NCBI RefSeq assembly: GCF_026914185.1
Contig: NC_070571.1
Coordinates: 4,588,001 to 4,652,000, forward strand
DNA: 64,000 nt
Direction of reading: 5' to 3'
DNA from: Puccinia triticina
Taxonomy: Eukaryota; Basidiomycota; Pucciniomycetes; Pucciniales; Pucciniaceae
Shown: positions 11,205 through 23,079 of the stretch, piece by piece
Layout of the letters: the number at the start of each line of letters is the position of its first letter
Numbering within the stretch: the stretch's first letter is position 1
Program-made: the position numbers and the translations under genes
The notes under the pieces: model-generated
Told to the model about the DNA's origin: nothing
Seen by the model: the letters and a program-made list of their open reading frames with translations, nothing else
The model's database searches: none

Positions 11205-12483
11205 ATGGCGTACCCGATTCGCAGACTCGTAGACAGGTCTCGTGATGCCACAGGGGAAATACAAGCGCTTGACCACCACAAAGCAGGTGTGCAATTCGAT
11301 CTGTTCATCAAAACCATCAATCTCAATTTCAAAACACATGATTGATTAACTACTTCGCAAACCTCTAGATCTAGTTATTCAAGGCTTTGAACGTCTTTCC
11401 GCGCATGAGCTTCACTGGCCAAGTACAATTCCTAGTGATACCCCGACGGATATTTCTATCGACCGACTGCGTTCGAAGAGAGACATCCACGCTCACCTGC
11501 ACTCGACTCTTCTGCCCCAACTAAAACAGCAAGTTCGAATCATGTCGCACGCTCTGAATGACCTGACCAAGTTGAAAGTGGAAACGGCCCCAAAACTCGA
11601 ACTCATTCTAGCGATCCAACCACGCGTTCATCTGAGTTTAGACGGAATCATTCGTGCGACTGATGATATCATTCCTGGAAACGTACCTGAGCCAACCCAG
11701 ACTAACGATCAGCACTACCAAGAGTTCAAAGGCTACAGACTTCACGGCCTGCATGAGGCTATCAGAGAGACATTGAGGAGCAACATGCTTGAGTATTTCC
11801 ATATCTCCTGCAGTATCCTTGAAGGACGGAAACTCCAAACGAAGGAGTACCCGGATATGATGTATTTCCTACGTTACTTTCTCATCCGCTCGATCGATGC
11901 AGCTATGGGATGGTTAAAAGGATCGGAACTCGAGATTATTACAGATTCTTGGGACTACGGACTAAATGACATTTGGGCGGCAGGCCAAAATTATATCGAT
12001 CTGGTAGACCCGACACGCAAATCTCCCTTAAGTCGGCCGGTCTTAAAGCTTGCTCAAGCCATCTCACCAGTCATCAAAATGTCGAGCCTGTTTTTTAGCA
12101 AAATCGCAAAAGACGGGATGCTCCGAGACGATGCACCATTGTACACAGAGATGTTCTCTTCTCAACTGGTTTCACTACGTGAAGAGGCTTTTCGACACGG
12201 AGGAGCAGTCGCCCATTTGGTCCGTCATTTAGAAGAAGCTGATAACACTCCGCCAGCCCTTACCCGTTCCCGTCTCATTAGTGAAATCGAATCCCTCTCA
12301 ACTTATTTTCAATCTTATTTACTTCTCGTTGGACTGTACATAGTTCCTTTATTGCCAGACACAGACGGTGTATCTTCACAAATTCCTTTCAAAACTGGCT
12401 TTCTAACTTTCAACACTGTGTTCTTGACTGCTACCCATAATGCCATCCAAGCTGTCTACTCCTTTGAAAGAAATCAGTTGTAG
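11205..12483 (+). CDS. Tandem family copy 3, unrecognised 398-aa protein (two exons)
   Basis: This is a member of the tandem family; function unknown. Exon 1 is 11205-11286 (82 nt), the intron 11287-11368 (donor GTGTGC, acceptor CCTCTAG), and exon 2 11369-12483, giving 399 codons including the stop. It keeps DISIDRLRSKRDIH, the block TNDQHYQEFKGYRLH, WLKGSELEIITDSW, the KLFF-like SSLFFSKIAKDGM, and the C-terminal SSQIPFKTGF...HNAIQAVYSFERNQL. It differs from copies 1 and 2 in the IPFKTGF variant of the C-terminal block, which is shared with the relic at 28.8-29.7 kb. Copy 3 and the relic therefore form one subgroup. There is no signal peptide and no known catalytic motif. Confidence 0.78.
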
Positions 12484-13322
12484 TGTCCTCAATCCTTGTC
12501 TTTCAACTGTAAAAGAGGCCATTAGGGGACCCAATTTCTGAACAATTTACCACTAGACAGGGACATATCAATGTGAGATTCATAGCACCAATTTCGTTCA
12601 ACTTTGGTGGAAGGTATATGTATATTCCGAGCCTATCAAACTTCTCCATGTTGTTTTGTATGTCTTTTCGGCTCAGGAATATGCGCGCTGATTGGATGCT
12701 GCAAACCTGCACCCTGGTCTTGTCAATGGTGATTCAAGGCCTCCGAAGTTTTGATAAGAATACTCTACCCCATAGGCATAACGCCAAGCCCCGAACTTGT
12801 TTCGGTTTGGTATTTCAGCGGGCTGTCTGGGCTGCGGCAAATTAGTCAGTCCTACCTTTTGGCTTGGTTGGCAAGCAAGCTGCAGCGCCCCTCCCGCGAA
12901 TTATAAAGTGGGTTTGGCTTTGGACATAAATATAGCATTTTAGCACCCACGGTGGAGGTGCTCAAGTTAGGTGGCTTCTGTATTTCCTCAAGACACCCTC
13001 CTTCCCGTCCAGGTGCGGACTCTGGCTGCTGCGGCCGTGTGATCTCGCAACGCGAGCCTCCATGGCCCGCTTCGCGAATTCACCGCCGAAGCGGTCCAGT
13101 TGTGACTCCGTGAGGCATCAATTTTTTTTTCCTGCTGGTGTACGAGGTTCAGTCTTTCTTCCTTAATGTGTTTATTCCTTTGACTTCCTGTTCTGACCTG
13201 CGTGACAATGACCATACTCTCTATTTTCCACTATCCCCGGTCACAGAGAAGTTATCTTTGAGCCTACTGTTTGGTTGATCGAGGCAAGACACGCGAAAAA
13301 CAAAGTATCTAAATCGGCGAAA
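12484..13322. other. Intergenic with a segment repeated at 32.1 kb
   Basis: No gene is seen. The stretch about 12670-12800 is clearly similar to about 32075-32200 (shared ATATGCGCGCTGATTGGATG and following bases). The same pair of flanks also brackets paralogue 3 and the relic at 28.8 kb, so this is duplicated downstream flank. Confidence 0.5.
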
Positions 13323-14600
13323 ATGTCCATTCCAAACCGTCAACACGTAGGCACGCCCGACGCTGGTCCAGGAGAAACAGCAGCACTCGACCACCACAAA
13401 ACAGGTATGTATCTACTTTTTTTTTTATCAAAACCATACATCTCAATTTTAAGATGAATAATTCACTGACTGTCAAGCAAACCTGCAGATCTTGTTATGC
13501 AAGGCTTCAACTGTCTGTCCGCGCATCAGTTTCACTGGCCTAGTTCGATTCCTAGTGATATCCCAACAGATATTTCTATCGAGCGACTGCGGTCGAAGAG
13601 AGACATCCACGATCACCTGCACTCGACTCTTCTACCTCAACTGAAACATCAACTCCGAATTATCTCAGAAGCTTTGGACAACCCGGCCGACTTGCGGAAA
13701 GAACCGTGCTCAAAACTCCAATTAATTTTAGATACGCAACACACTCTTCATCGGACTTTGGATCAAATCATTCGTGCTGTTGATGAGATCATTCCCGGAA
13801 TCGTACCTGAACCAATCCAAACTAACGACCAGCACTTCCAAGAGCTCAAGTGCTATAGACTGCACGGCCTGGATGAGGCTATCCGAAGTAGATTAAGGAT
13901 TGACCTCATCAATTATTTCGATACGTCTTCTTCTATCATTGAAAAAATCAAGCTCTCAAAGAATAAGCACCCAGGCAGGATAAATTACAATTCTATCGTT
14001 GTAAACCGTTCAATCGATCTAGCTATAAAGTGGTTAAAAGGGTCTGAATTACACATTATCCCAAATCTTTGGGTCGACGCAACGCAAAATATTTATAGCG
14101 CATACTCGGAGTATTTCAACATGTTCCGGCCTCACCTCGAACCTATGATGAGTCAGCCAGCCACGCAGCTTAGCAGATCAGTATTACCAATTATCAAACT
14201 ATCAAAGCTGTTTTTCGACAAACTAGAAAGAGAGGCAAAACGACAGAAACAGGCACCATTATTTACAGAAATGTCTTCTCATCAACTGAATTTCTTACAT
14301 CAATCAGCAGAAGAACTGGGAGACGCTGTTATGAATCTCATATTTGATTTGGAAGATGCCGATACACATCCACCAGCCGATACTAGTTCATATCTCATTC
14401 GCAACATCGGAATGCTCTCAAAGCTTTTCCAACCTTACGTCCATCTCGCAGAGCTTTATATAGCTGCTTTATTCCCCGACATCAATGGTTTGTCTTCACA
14501 GACTTATTTCAGATCTTGGTTTGTCAGTTGGAACACTATGTTCCTCACCGCTAGTCATAATGCTATCCAAGCTGCTAACGCTTTCGCACAAAATGATTGA
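13323..14600 (+). CDS. Tandem family copy 4, unrecognised 397-aa protein (two exons)
   Basis: This is a member of the tandem family; function unknown. Exon 1 is 13323-13404 (82 nt), the intron 13405-13488 (donor GTATGT, acceptor CTGCAG), and exon 2 13489-14600, 398 codons including the stop. Conserved blocks are DISIERLRSKRDIH, TNDQHFQELKCYRLHGLDEAI, WLKGSELHI, QAPLFTEMSSHQLNFLHQSAEEL, and the C-terminal SSQTYFRSWF...HNAIQAANAFAQND. It is a mosaic: its N-terminal part is closest to copy 3 and its C-terminal block to copies 1 and 2, as expected if gene conversion acts among the copies. No signal peptide or membrane segment is seen. Confidence 0.8.
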
Positions 14601-15072
14601 TGCATTCTACTTTTCTTCTTCCGTGACCGGGCTTCACATCAATCTGTTGATCTATATGAACAACGCAGTCCAAGATCAATTATCCTATCACTTCTCACTA
14701 GAACTTGATGTGTTGCATACCTGGCAAAATTTACGCAAATGCCAGTTATATCATCAGGAACATTAAAGGTTGAGCATCCTGAGAGTTGAGTTCGTCCCGC
14801 TGCCAAAAGTAAATCATAAATGGTAAGTATACGGTGCGTCTGGAATAATTCAAGCAAGGCACGCACGTTGTGGTGGCCAGTAAGGTATCACGCATTGAAA
14901 GAAGGCAACCAACTCACAAATTGAGGGTTTTTTTTTGAATGGCATGTGTGATTGTGATATTTCTCTCTTCACCCCAAACCATGAGACTGACGGCAATCCC
15001 AGCTGCTGGTGCTCCCATAGCTGGAAGATGTGGAAGGGTGACTTGGATCAGATGAGAAGTGGGTAAACATTA
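14601..15072. other. 3' flank of paralogue 4, similar to 3' flank of paralogue 1
   Basis: About 14700-15030 is similar to about 4190-4510, including the minus-strand frame noted at 4186-4437. No independent gene is supported. Confidence 0.4.
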
Positions 15073-15887
15073 GGGGGGTTCACAATTGAAATTTAGAAAA
15101 CTTTAAGACACATTTCAACCTGTTTATGAACAGTTTTTTAAAAAAATTAGTAAGCTGCACTGATTGATGAGCAACAGCCACTGCAAAACGGGTTGCATTG
15201 GTTGCAACCCCCTGTGGTGAGGTCAAACAGGGGCAAAAATGTAACCATTACAATACATGTATTTGTAGTGGCATATAACATATCTTAATGTATCACTGTT
15301 ACACTGCAACAGTATTGTAAAAAGCGCCTGCTCTGTTACATGGGTTTTTTTTTGTGTGACAGCGCGCCAATGCGCTACAGTTTTTTTTTAATTTATAATG
15401 TATCAAGGGGCCAATGCTCCACCACTCCAATACATAATAGGCTGTAACAGCACGTAACAGAAGCTCAAGAGTCAATGCCCCTTGGTCATGCAACAAGACA
15501 TTCTCTCTGGCTACGGAATCTTCTCTGTGATATCATCAGTGCAAACTTTGTGGTCAACATCTACTGTGATAATCAGTCTGCGGTCAAGATTGGATGTGAG
15601 GACACATCCAATAAGGGAACCACCACATTGAGCGGGATTTCTACGTCACCAACCAAGCACTTTTTGAGCGGAAGACGTCCCTCACATGGATACCAGGGAA
15701 GGATCAAATTGCGGATGTAATGGCAAAATCACTTGGACAACTGGCACACACGCATTGTGGGGGAATTGTTCAGGGGTTGACTTTTTAATCTTTCTTTCTA
15801 TTTTTTTTTTCTTCTCCTTTTTTTATTTTTTCTCATAAACACCTTAAACTGTGTCCCAAAGTTTTGTAAATTTCAATTGTGAACCCC
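15073..15887. repeat. Inverted-repeat pair (~58-bp arms) enclosing a copia fragment
   Basis: The left arm begins at 15073 with GGGGGGTTCACAATTGAAAT, and the right arm ends at 15887 with its complement (ATTTCAATTGTGAACCCC). A third, direct copy of the right arm lies at about 16057-16115. The flanking bases allow a 2-bp TA duplication, which is too short to be decisive. It may be a non-autonomous TIR element. Confidence 0.5.
15457..15788 (+). pseudogene. Copia RNase H fragment
   Basis: A relic of the C-terminal RNase H and tail of a Ty1/copia polyprotein. The frame starts with TEAQE (the family's TEAEY box), continues through ATRHSLWLRNLL and the conserved CDNQSAVKI with its catalytic-type Asp, then shifts frame by one base near 15625. 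It resumes as the block ending WIPGKDQIADVMAKSLG and stops at 15788. Reverse transcriptase and upstream domains are absent. The sequence differs from the three copia elements at 40-57 kb, so a fourth copia family has been present. Confidence 0.75.
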
Positions 15888-16115
15888 TATTACAACAAAT
15901 CAATAATGTATTGGTAAGCCCCACCAATACAATATTGGTCTGGGAGACTGACCTCACATCCAACACCCCCGGTCAACCCTATTGTGGGGGTTGCCACCAA
16001 TACAACCCCCATGGCAGTGAGTCCATCCTGGAAAGCTTGCCAAAATTGTAGAATTTTGTTCATAAAGGCCTTAAATTGACCCCCAAAGTTTTGTAAAATT
16101 CAATTGCAAACCCCT

Positions 16116-18464
16116 GTATTAAAATGATAGTCCCTAGGTCCCAGGACCAGGGTTTACAAGCAACACCATAAATTTGAGTCTTGCCTAACTCTTAAATAAG
16201 CCCCACTATTGGAGGGGGGGGGGGGGGTGCCATCCCGCAGGCACCCTCCAAAATGCAATCAACTATATCTGTTTTGCAGCTATACACCTTGGTAGACAGC
16301 TCCATTATACAAACTGGGTATAGTATTGGTTTCAGTGGGTTTGACCCCCAGGCTTATATTTTGTTTGTCCCACAAAGCCAAAAGTGGATCAGACATTGGT
16401 AAGAGTTTTAACCAAAAGCAACTCTAGTGGTTGATTTAAAGAAACTAAGACTTGATTTCTGTGAAAATAAGACCAAAAACTAAAAGAGCAACAACGTGAG
16501 ATAAGGAATAAACAAGAAAGGAAAAGAAAATGAGACAATAGATAATGAAACAAACCCTGAGACAGATGGCTGTCTGTAGAAGAACAAATGAGTGTAGTGG
16601 AAGTTACAAGTAGTTGAGTTGAGCTGGGAGATGAAGATGAGGATTGGTTGAGAGGAATGAAAGAAGAGAATGACAATGAGATAAAAGACAAACCCAGATA
16701 GGAAGTTAGGGACAAAAATATAAGAAGTAAAAAGAGAAGCGCTAAGATCTGAAGACAGTCAACTAATGTAGAACAAAAAAGGAGTTAGCCACGGATAGTT
16801 GGATGAAATCATAGAGCAAATTCCGGAAACGCAGAGTGCATTTCTCACCAAGTGAAAAGCTAGAAAGACGGTCCTAGTTAAAGCTTTTGGAGACTTGTTG
16901 AGAGACGGGTGATTGATGTCTTGAGGAATTCTTGAGGTCTTGATCTTGTTTGAGGAGAGAGCGCAAGTTGGAGAGGATTGACAATTGTAAGAGTGGACAG
17001 ATGAGAATAGGTCCGGAGGAGTGAATTGGATGTTGATGATCTCAAGCGATCTGGAGAAGCAGGAGAGGAATAGAAATCAAAGATTAGGTTTGAGTTGATG
17101 AGTTATAGATGACAGTACTAGATGCAGTGCAGATTAAGCGCGCGGTAAGAAAGCACATGTCATGAGTCAGGGCAAGTTTCAACATGATTGAGTTTTCTTC
17201 AAATTGAAAGACTGAATTGAGGCCTACCTCTCCATTATTTTGTTGGAACAGGAATCCAGAAGTAGATAGCAGGGTTCAGATTGTCCTTTGATTCTTTGGT
17301 CACATTACGAGAGAATTGATTTTTTCTTGCTGGGGCATGAAGACAGATTACGGGGCTTAGCTTACAAGAAATAACCAAGCTTAATGTTTGGGAAAAGAAT
17401 TTTCAACACCACCATTGCGGTTGAATGAGGAAGAATAATTGCGGATACAAGTCCATAAAGTCCATATAGAAGTGGTGATAAGTTTGAAGGAAAAAATTTA
17501 CAATGGGGAACTATCAAAGCCAATGGGAACCACAAAGTGTACAAGAGACAATTCCAAGTGGATTCAATTGCAAATGATGTTGAAAGCTTTTGGTCTGTAT
17601 AATAACAGAGATAATTTGCGCACTGCAAAAAACTCTTTGTGCACAGTGCAGTGCATGCACTGCAGATGAAGGAAGCAAATTTTTCAGGTTTTCTTTTTAC
17701 AAATCAATAGAAAAGCCTTTGGTATTCCTTTGTGAATTTTTGGTGAGCTATGTAGCATTCCAAAGCTTCCTTGTGTGCTGAAAATGTTTCACAACTTTTT
17801 GGCCATTTTGTGGAAGAAAAAGGCTTTGAAAAATTATGAAATTTCTCAAGTATGTGGAGAAATTTTCTGATTTTTCAAAGCCTTGTTCTTCCACAAGTTG
17901 CCAAAAAGTTCTGAAACAGTTGAATATAAATATATCATGATTCTATAAATTATTTGGAGTTTTTGGCATGCAGGAACATGAACTCCAGGGCCCCGCATGA
18001 CTGTACAAGTTATGTTTTTGAGTAGGGTTTTCAGTATACAAGGGGGCAAATGAATTTTACAAAGTACATTTTACGGGGTATAGGGCCCTGTAAATTCACC
18101 AGAGTGTAAAACTACCCATGACTGGGGGCTATGTGTAGTTTTACAAAGTGTGGGCCAAATTTCCCCCCTTGCAAAGACAGGCCCTGCAAAAGGTGGGGTG
18201 TATTAAACCACCCTCAAGCGGCGAGATACACATTTACACTTCCCTGTTTACCGTGCTGGCTGGTGTACCCCTCAATTTTCCAGATTGGGGGGGTTGTGTT
18301 GAATTTTACTATTGTACAGCCACTTAAAACATTACAGGGCTTGTAATATTACAGCTTCAACACATGTAGGCATGGTAGAGCTATTTGGTTTTGTCAGCGT
18401 GCTGGAGGAAGAGTACAATGCAGTCATGTGCGGGGTATTGGTGGAGTACTGATCGCAGACAAAG
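16116..18464. other. Non-coding stretch with homopolymer tract
   Basis: No gene is supported on either strand. It contains a G14 tract at 16214-16227. The part at 18000-18350 contains several repeats of a word like TTTTACAAAG, probably repeat-derived. Confidence 0.4.
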
Positions 18465-20741
18465 ATGCAAGTTAAAATCTCACACTCGATGGGCTGGGCC
18501 AAACCGAAGAAGCAAAAGTTCATCAATGACGGTCTTCCACCTGACACTACTGCCACCCTTCTGGACGGTCCCGACCCTTCCACCAAGAAAAAAAACCTTG
18601 GGTGGCCGAAGAACTCTCTCAATGTTGACCGAAGCAAATGCTAAACATACCAGTCTTATACTGCATCCAAGGAGCCGCATTTGAGTAACCGCTGCTGGAT
18701 GTCGGCTGCGCTTGAATCCCTCTTTGCCCTGTACAATCCATTATGGCTTCAGAACAGTACCGGCAAAGGGGCAACACTATTCTACCATTTGACCATGCAC
18801 TTTGGGGCTCGGACAACTTTCAATCTAACAAAGATCGGACAAATCCGAACGGTCTGGACAAACGCGCAGACAAAGCTCTTCAACATGTGCAACGAAAAGC
18901 ACCAAGCAAACTTCCAGCCCGGTGCTTTCGCCTCGTGTGACTTTTTCCTTGAGCTCCTCTTGGATCCAAAGAGGAATCCGACACGGGCACTTGCGGGTTT
19001 GTTTGAGGTCGTCGAGCATCGTCAATTCATGTGTGGATCTGCTGAACCATGCTTGATCCCTCAAATACGTTCCTTGACACCCATCAAGATCGAAATGAAG
19101 AACTTTCTTGAAAATGGACTGGAACCTTCTGATGTCTTGGGCTTGATCAAACTCTGGACATCCACCGGTATCTCCAAGACTCCAGGACTTGTCTGTCGAT
19201 GCCATGCAATCGAGAAATCAACTCAGAACAAGCCCAAGCCGAGAGGTCGTCCCCCCAAGAAACCCAAAGACCCTTTGCCTGAAATCACGATCTCGGCTGA
19301 CAAACCAAATCACACTGCTGAGTATGTGAAGGAGACATCTCGGCTTGCATTCAAGGATGATCTCCCTCTGCAGCACTTGTACTTCTTCATGGAAGTTACT
19401 TATAGATTTCACAAGACTAGGATAGATTACTTGTGTTAGAAATTGATAGCTCTGACAAACACAGAGATGGAGAAATGAAAAATAACAAATATACCTAGGA
19501 GCAGATCCGCTCTGGTACTGGGTAAGAGAAAAGGATTTAAGGAAACTTGGTCTGCAAGGCAGCTAGGAGTCCTGAAGACCTGCAGCTGATGCGAGTTAGA
19601 CTGTCAGGCCTGCGTATTGGTGGTCCCTGATATGCGAGCTACAAGAGTGCCGGAACTGCGGTTGTTGCTGATTGCGGGGTTGGTGATCCTATCGCGGAGG
19701 CTGGAACCTATTAGGTCTGGTATGGCGTCGGATGCGAGTGAGCTGGTAGGTTGCCTGTCGTGCTTGGTTTGCTTGGGCTCTTTGTCAATTGATGACGTGG
19801 CTGTAAGGAGAGGAGCGGAGGAATTAGCTTTTGCACATTCCAACCGCCTGGGAGCAGCATGCATAATGCATGCGCCTGAAGGTCGCGCCGACTCACCTTG
19901 GCCCTTTTTGGGGTTAGGTTTAGAGCTCTTGCGCTTCCTCTGATTCGGGGTCAAGCCCAAATCCTGACAGTTACTCAGCCTAGCAATCCAATCGAGCAAG
20001 AGCAATACATGGGTGCAATGGATTGGCCGTACCAAATCACCATCTTGGGGGCCAAATACACTCTCTTATCTTGTGGTTTCTGGAACGGCTACCACTACTG
20101 GTGTAAGGTGTTGCGTACTGGCCGTGGCACCACCACTGGTGTATGGCTGCACGATGATCGGCAAAACGATGGAAACACCCAACTTGTTAATACCGACGCG
20201 TCTTCAATTGGCGGGTCCCATGCTTTCACCAGCTGGATCTTCTACTCTCGTGTCTGGACCCCAGACGAGGAGTCATATGTCAACAGTTTGATTGCCAAGA
20301 TACGCTCGGCCCATCCCGATGCCAAAGGCGACATCCCCTTCATTCACTTGGGCAACCTGATCAATCCGGAGCAACTCTTTCTGGTAAGACCTTCAACAAC
20401 AAACACCTTGGATGGCGAACAAGGCAAACAGGATAATGATCCAAATTCGCCAGCAGAGAGCTATTGCGTTGACAACTTCAAAGATCTGGATGGTAGTGAT
20501 TCGGATGAAGATTCAGAGCTCGATCAGGATGGCGTTCGTAGCCAAGGCGAGTCTGACCCAAGTGACAGTGAGCAAGAATCTGACGCTTCTGAGCCCTTGG
20601 TTCTCAATCCTGTCAACACCTCAGCAAAGCGACCGTTGACCTTGAAACTTAAGCTATCGCAACCAAATCCCAATCTGTCCGATGCAAACCCACAATCACC
20701 AATTGGAAAAAGCTCATCATCCAATCACTCCGACCATAAAT
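18465..20741 (+). pseudogene. Ubiquitin-specific-protease-like (peptidase C19-like) gene, frameshifted and split
   Basis: The fold is recognisable from its two catalytic boxes. The Cys box SNRCWMSAALESLF (about 18684-18725) matches the USP pattern N-x-C-x(4)-L-x-x-L-F with Cys as the nucleophile. The His box is YTLLSCGFWNGYHYW (about 20053-20100), followed by GVWLHDDR, which supplies the third acidic residue. Between the boxes a basic PRGRPPKKPKD motif resembles an AT-hook. The 5' part is in pieces: a frame at 18465-18632, a short frame with IQGAAFE, then the main frame from about 18680, so at least two frame changes precede the Cys box unless introns explain them. The main frame is broken by a 569-bp insertion (19401-19969). 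Leaving that out joins EVT to QPSNP in frame. The acidic tail (D/E/S-rich) runs into the CACTA-like element at 20742 and may resume at 23623. The substrate is unknown; a transposon-borne or domesticated protease is as likely as a cellular one. Confidence 0.65.
19401..19969 (-). mobile_element. 569-bp insertion (solo-LTR-like) in the USP-like gene
   Basis: It is flanked by GTTACT at 19395-19400 and 19970-19975 (a 7-bp match if the preceding A is counted). Read on the minus strand it starts TGTCAGG, like the solo LTR starting at 35052, but its other end is ...TCTATA rather than CA, so the class is uncertain. The minus strand has a coding-looking frame containing a GTGAGT...TTACAG pair. The insertion is certain; the type is not. 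Confidence 0.7.
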
Positions 20742-20999
20742 CACTATGAAAAAAACTTGAGAAACTGGTGTCAGTTGACATGCCAGATCCAGGCTGATAC
20801 AATGTCACATACCTGAGTTTTTCCAGCTTTATTCCTGGTTGAATCCATGTATTTTTATGGATTAGCTCAGCCTAAGCAGTATGTTCAGACTCTGCTTAGC
20901 CACACCAGCCACCACACTAACTTTGTGCACAGTTAGTGTGGAGCTGCTCAGCTGGCACAGCAGTAGCACCTAAATACATACAGGCACCCTTTCAAGCGG

Positions 21000-21292
21000 G
21001 AGGCATCCCTCCCTGCCACATACACCGACCCGCGTGGACCAGGAGGAATCCCTCCCGGTCAACAACATAACACAACCCGGAGGAATCCCTCCTGCCCCTG
21101 GTCAACAACGCAACACAACAGGCGAACGGGCCGAATCCCCCCCGGTCGACAGTTATGTACAACTGTCTGGACTGGGAGGACTCCCTCCCGGTTGACAACA
21201 TCACACAACTGTTGACCGGGTGTAATCCCTCCCAGTCAACAGTTATATACACTGTCTCGACTGGGAGGACTCCCTCCCAGTCGACACCCTAA
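21000..21292. repeat. Palindromic subterminal array, left arm
   Basis: Successive words of the type GGAATCCCTCCCGGTCAACA and their complements alternate with AACATAACACAACC-like spacers. Each pair can form a hairpin. The array is mirrored at 23080-23370. Confidence 0.8.
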
Positions 21293-21341
21293 GAAGGCGC
21301 AGGTTGCCGTCAAAGAGAACAAAGAAGATGATTCAACACAG

Positions 21342-22022
21342 TTGGCTATTCCATTGTCAGAGGGCTATGCACCGGTCTTGCGCAGCTCCTCACAAGGCAC
21401 CAAGGAATCGCCGGCGACCAAAGATCCAACAGTCACTGAAGAGTGGCCAATTTTCTCAGTCTTACCAAAACGCGCGGGTCTGCCTTCATGCTTACCGTCA
21501 CTACCTTTGTCGCATCCGTCCCAAAGCAAGAAGAGGAAGTTGTCTACGGCTTGCAATTTCTCTTCACGAAAGGCTTTCAAGATGGACATCAAGAACTCAT
21601 CTGCATTAAAGATGTCTAACAATGAGAGGGAAATCCGCGCAGAGCCACGCGTTGCTCTTCGGGACACCAACGGGCAACAAACTGCATCATTCCGAGTGGA
21701 AGCCGGCCGCCAAATACTGTCTCACCTTGCGAATGCTAACCCAGTGGCACCCGCTTCACCAACCGGCGGCAGCTTGAACTTCCCCTCAATATCCAAATGG
21801 TTTTCACCTCCACCTTCGCCGGCAAAGGGAAAAAAAGGATGTATATTGTTCATATTGTGCTCCAACAAAGAATCCGAACAAAGTTACACCACTGCCACCA
21901 CTTCCTACAAGATCTCGACTCCACATAGGACCCCAACTCGCCACGCTGCGAGCAAAGGGCTGCCCATGACGCCAAGCAGATTACTCGATTCACCATCTTG
22001 CCATTGCTTCTGGACTAACCCC
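21342..22022 (+). CDS. Captured coding fragment in the CACTA-like element
   Basis: An open frame runs about 225 codons before it enters the palindrome array at 22030. It is rich in S, P, K and T, with a KKRKLS-like basic motif and a stretch SKWFSPPPSPAKGKKG; no known domain is recognised. Its first ~235 bases occur again inverted at about 22786-23060 in the right arm, with few substitutions. The style (basic and Ser/Pro-rich) resembles the tail of the USP-like protein next door, but a common origin is not shown. It lacks a proper 5' end and terminator and is probably not a functional gene. Confidence 0.4.
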
Positions 22023-22029
22023 CTAAGCG

Positions 22030-22680
22030 AACTTAATCCACTGGGCGGACTCCCTCCCAGTCGACAACATAGCACAACTGTCGACCAGGCGGAATCCCTC
22101 CCGGTTGACAGTTATATACAGCTTTCTTGACTGGGAGGACTCCCTCCCAGTCAACAACATCACACAACTGTTGACCGGGCGGAATCCCTCCCGGTTGACA
22201 GTTATATACCACTGTCTCGACTGGGAGGACTCCCTCCCAACTGTCGACCAGGAGGGATTCCGCCCGGTTGACATTTGTGTGATGTTGCCGACTGGGAGGG
22301 AGTCCTCCCAGTCGAGACAGTTGTACATAACTGTTGACCGGGAGGGATTCCGCCCGGTCGACAGTTGTACTATGTTGTTGACCAGGAGGGATTCCGCCCG
22401 GTCGACAGTTGTGTGATGTTGCCGACCGGGAGGGAGTCCTCCCAGTTGAGACAGTTGTACATAACTGTTGACCGGGAGGGATTCCGCCCGGTCAACAGTT
22501 GTGCTATGTTGTCAACCAGGAGGGATTCCACCCGGTCAACTGTTGTCTTGCCTTGTTGACCAGGGGCAGGAGGGATTCTTCCGGGTTGTGTTATGTTGTT
22601 GACCGGGAGGGATTCCTCCTGGTCCACACGGGTGGGTGTATGCGGCCTTGTCTGTTGGAGGGAGGGATGCCTCCCGCTTG
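22030..22680. repeat. Central palindromic array in the CACTA-like element
   Basis: About 20 alternating copies of GACCGGGAGGGATTCCGCCC-like words and their complements, with GTTGTGTGATGTTG-type spacers. The array is itself a large inverted repeat with its symmetry point near 22240. Confidence 0.8.
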
Positions 22681-23079
22681 AAAGGGTGCCTGTATGTATT
22701 TAGGTGCTACTGCTGTGCCAGCTGAGCAGCTCCACACTAACTGTGCACAAAGTTAGTGTGGTGGCTGGTGTGGCTAAGCAGAGTCAAAGCCTTTCGTGAA
22801 GAGAAATTGCAAGCCGTAGACAACTTCCTCTTCTTGCTTTGGGACGGATGCGACAAAGGTAGTGACGGTAAGCGTGAAGGCAGACCCGCGCGTTTTGGTA
22901 AGACTGAGAAAATTGGCCACTCTTTGGTGACTGTTGGATCTTTGGTCGCCGGCGATTCCTTGGTGCCTTGTGAGGAGCTGCGCGAGACCGGTGCATAGCC
23001 CTCTGACAATGGAATAGCCAACTGTGTTGAATCATCTTCTTTGTTCTCTTTGACGGCAACCTGCGCCTTCTTAGGGTGT

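Noticed and set aside
10754..11245. 163-codon frame upstream of paralogue 3
   Set aside because: It overlaps a CT microsatellite and the family leader, and runs over exon 1 of paralogue 3 in another frame.
19604..20035. 143-codon minus-strand frame as an independent gene
   Set aside because: It straddles the right edge of the 569-bp insertion and runs into the antisense of the USP-like gene, so it cannot be one real unit.
22023..22681. Open frames in the CACTA-like element (repeated SSQSRQLYITVDREGF)
   Set aside because: Repeat-derived; the same peptide unit appears on both strands because the units are palindromic.
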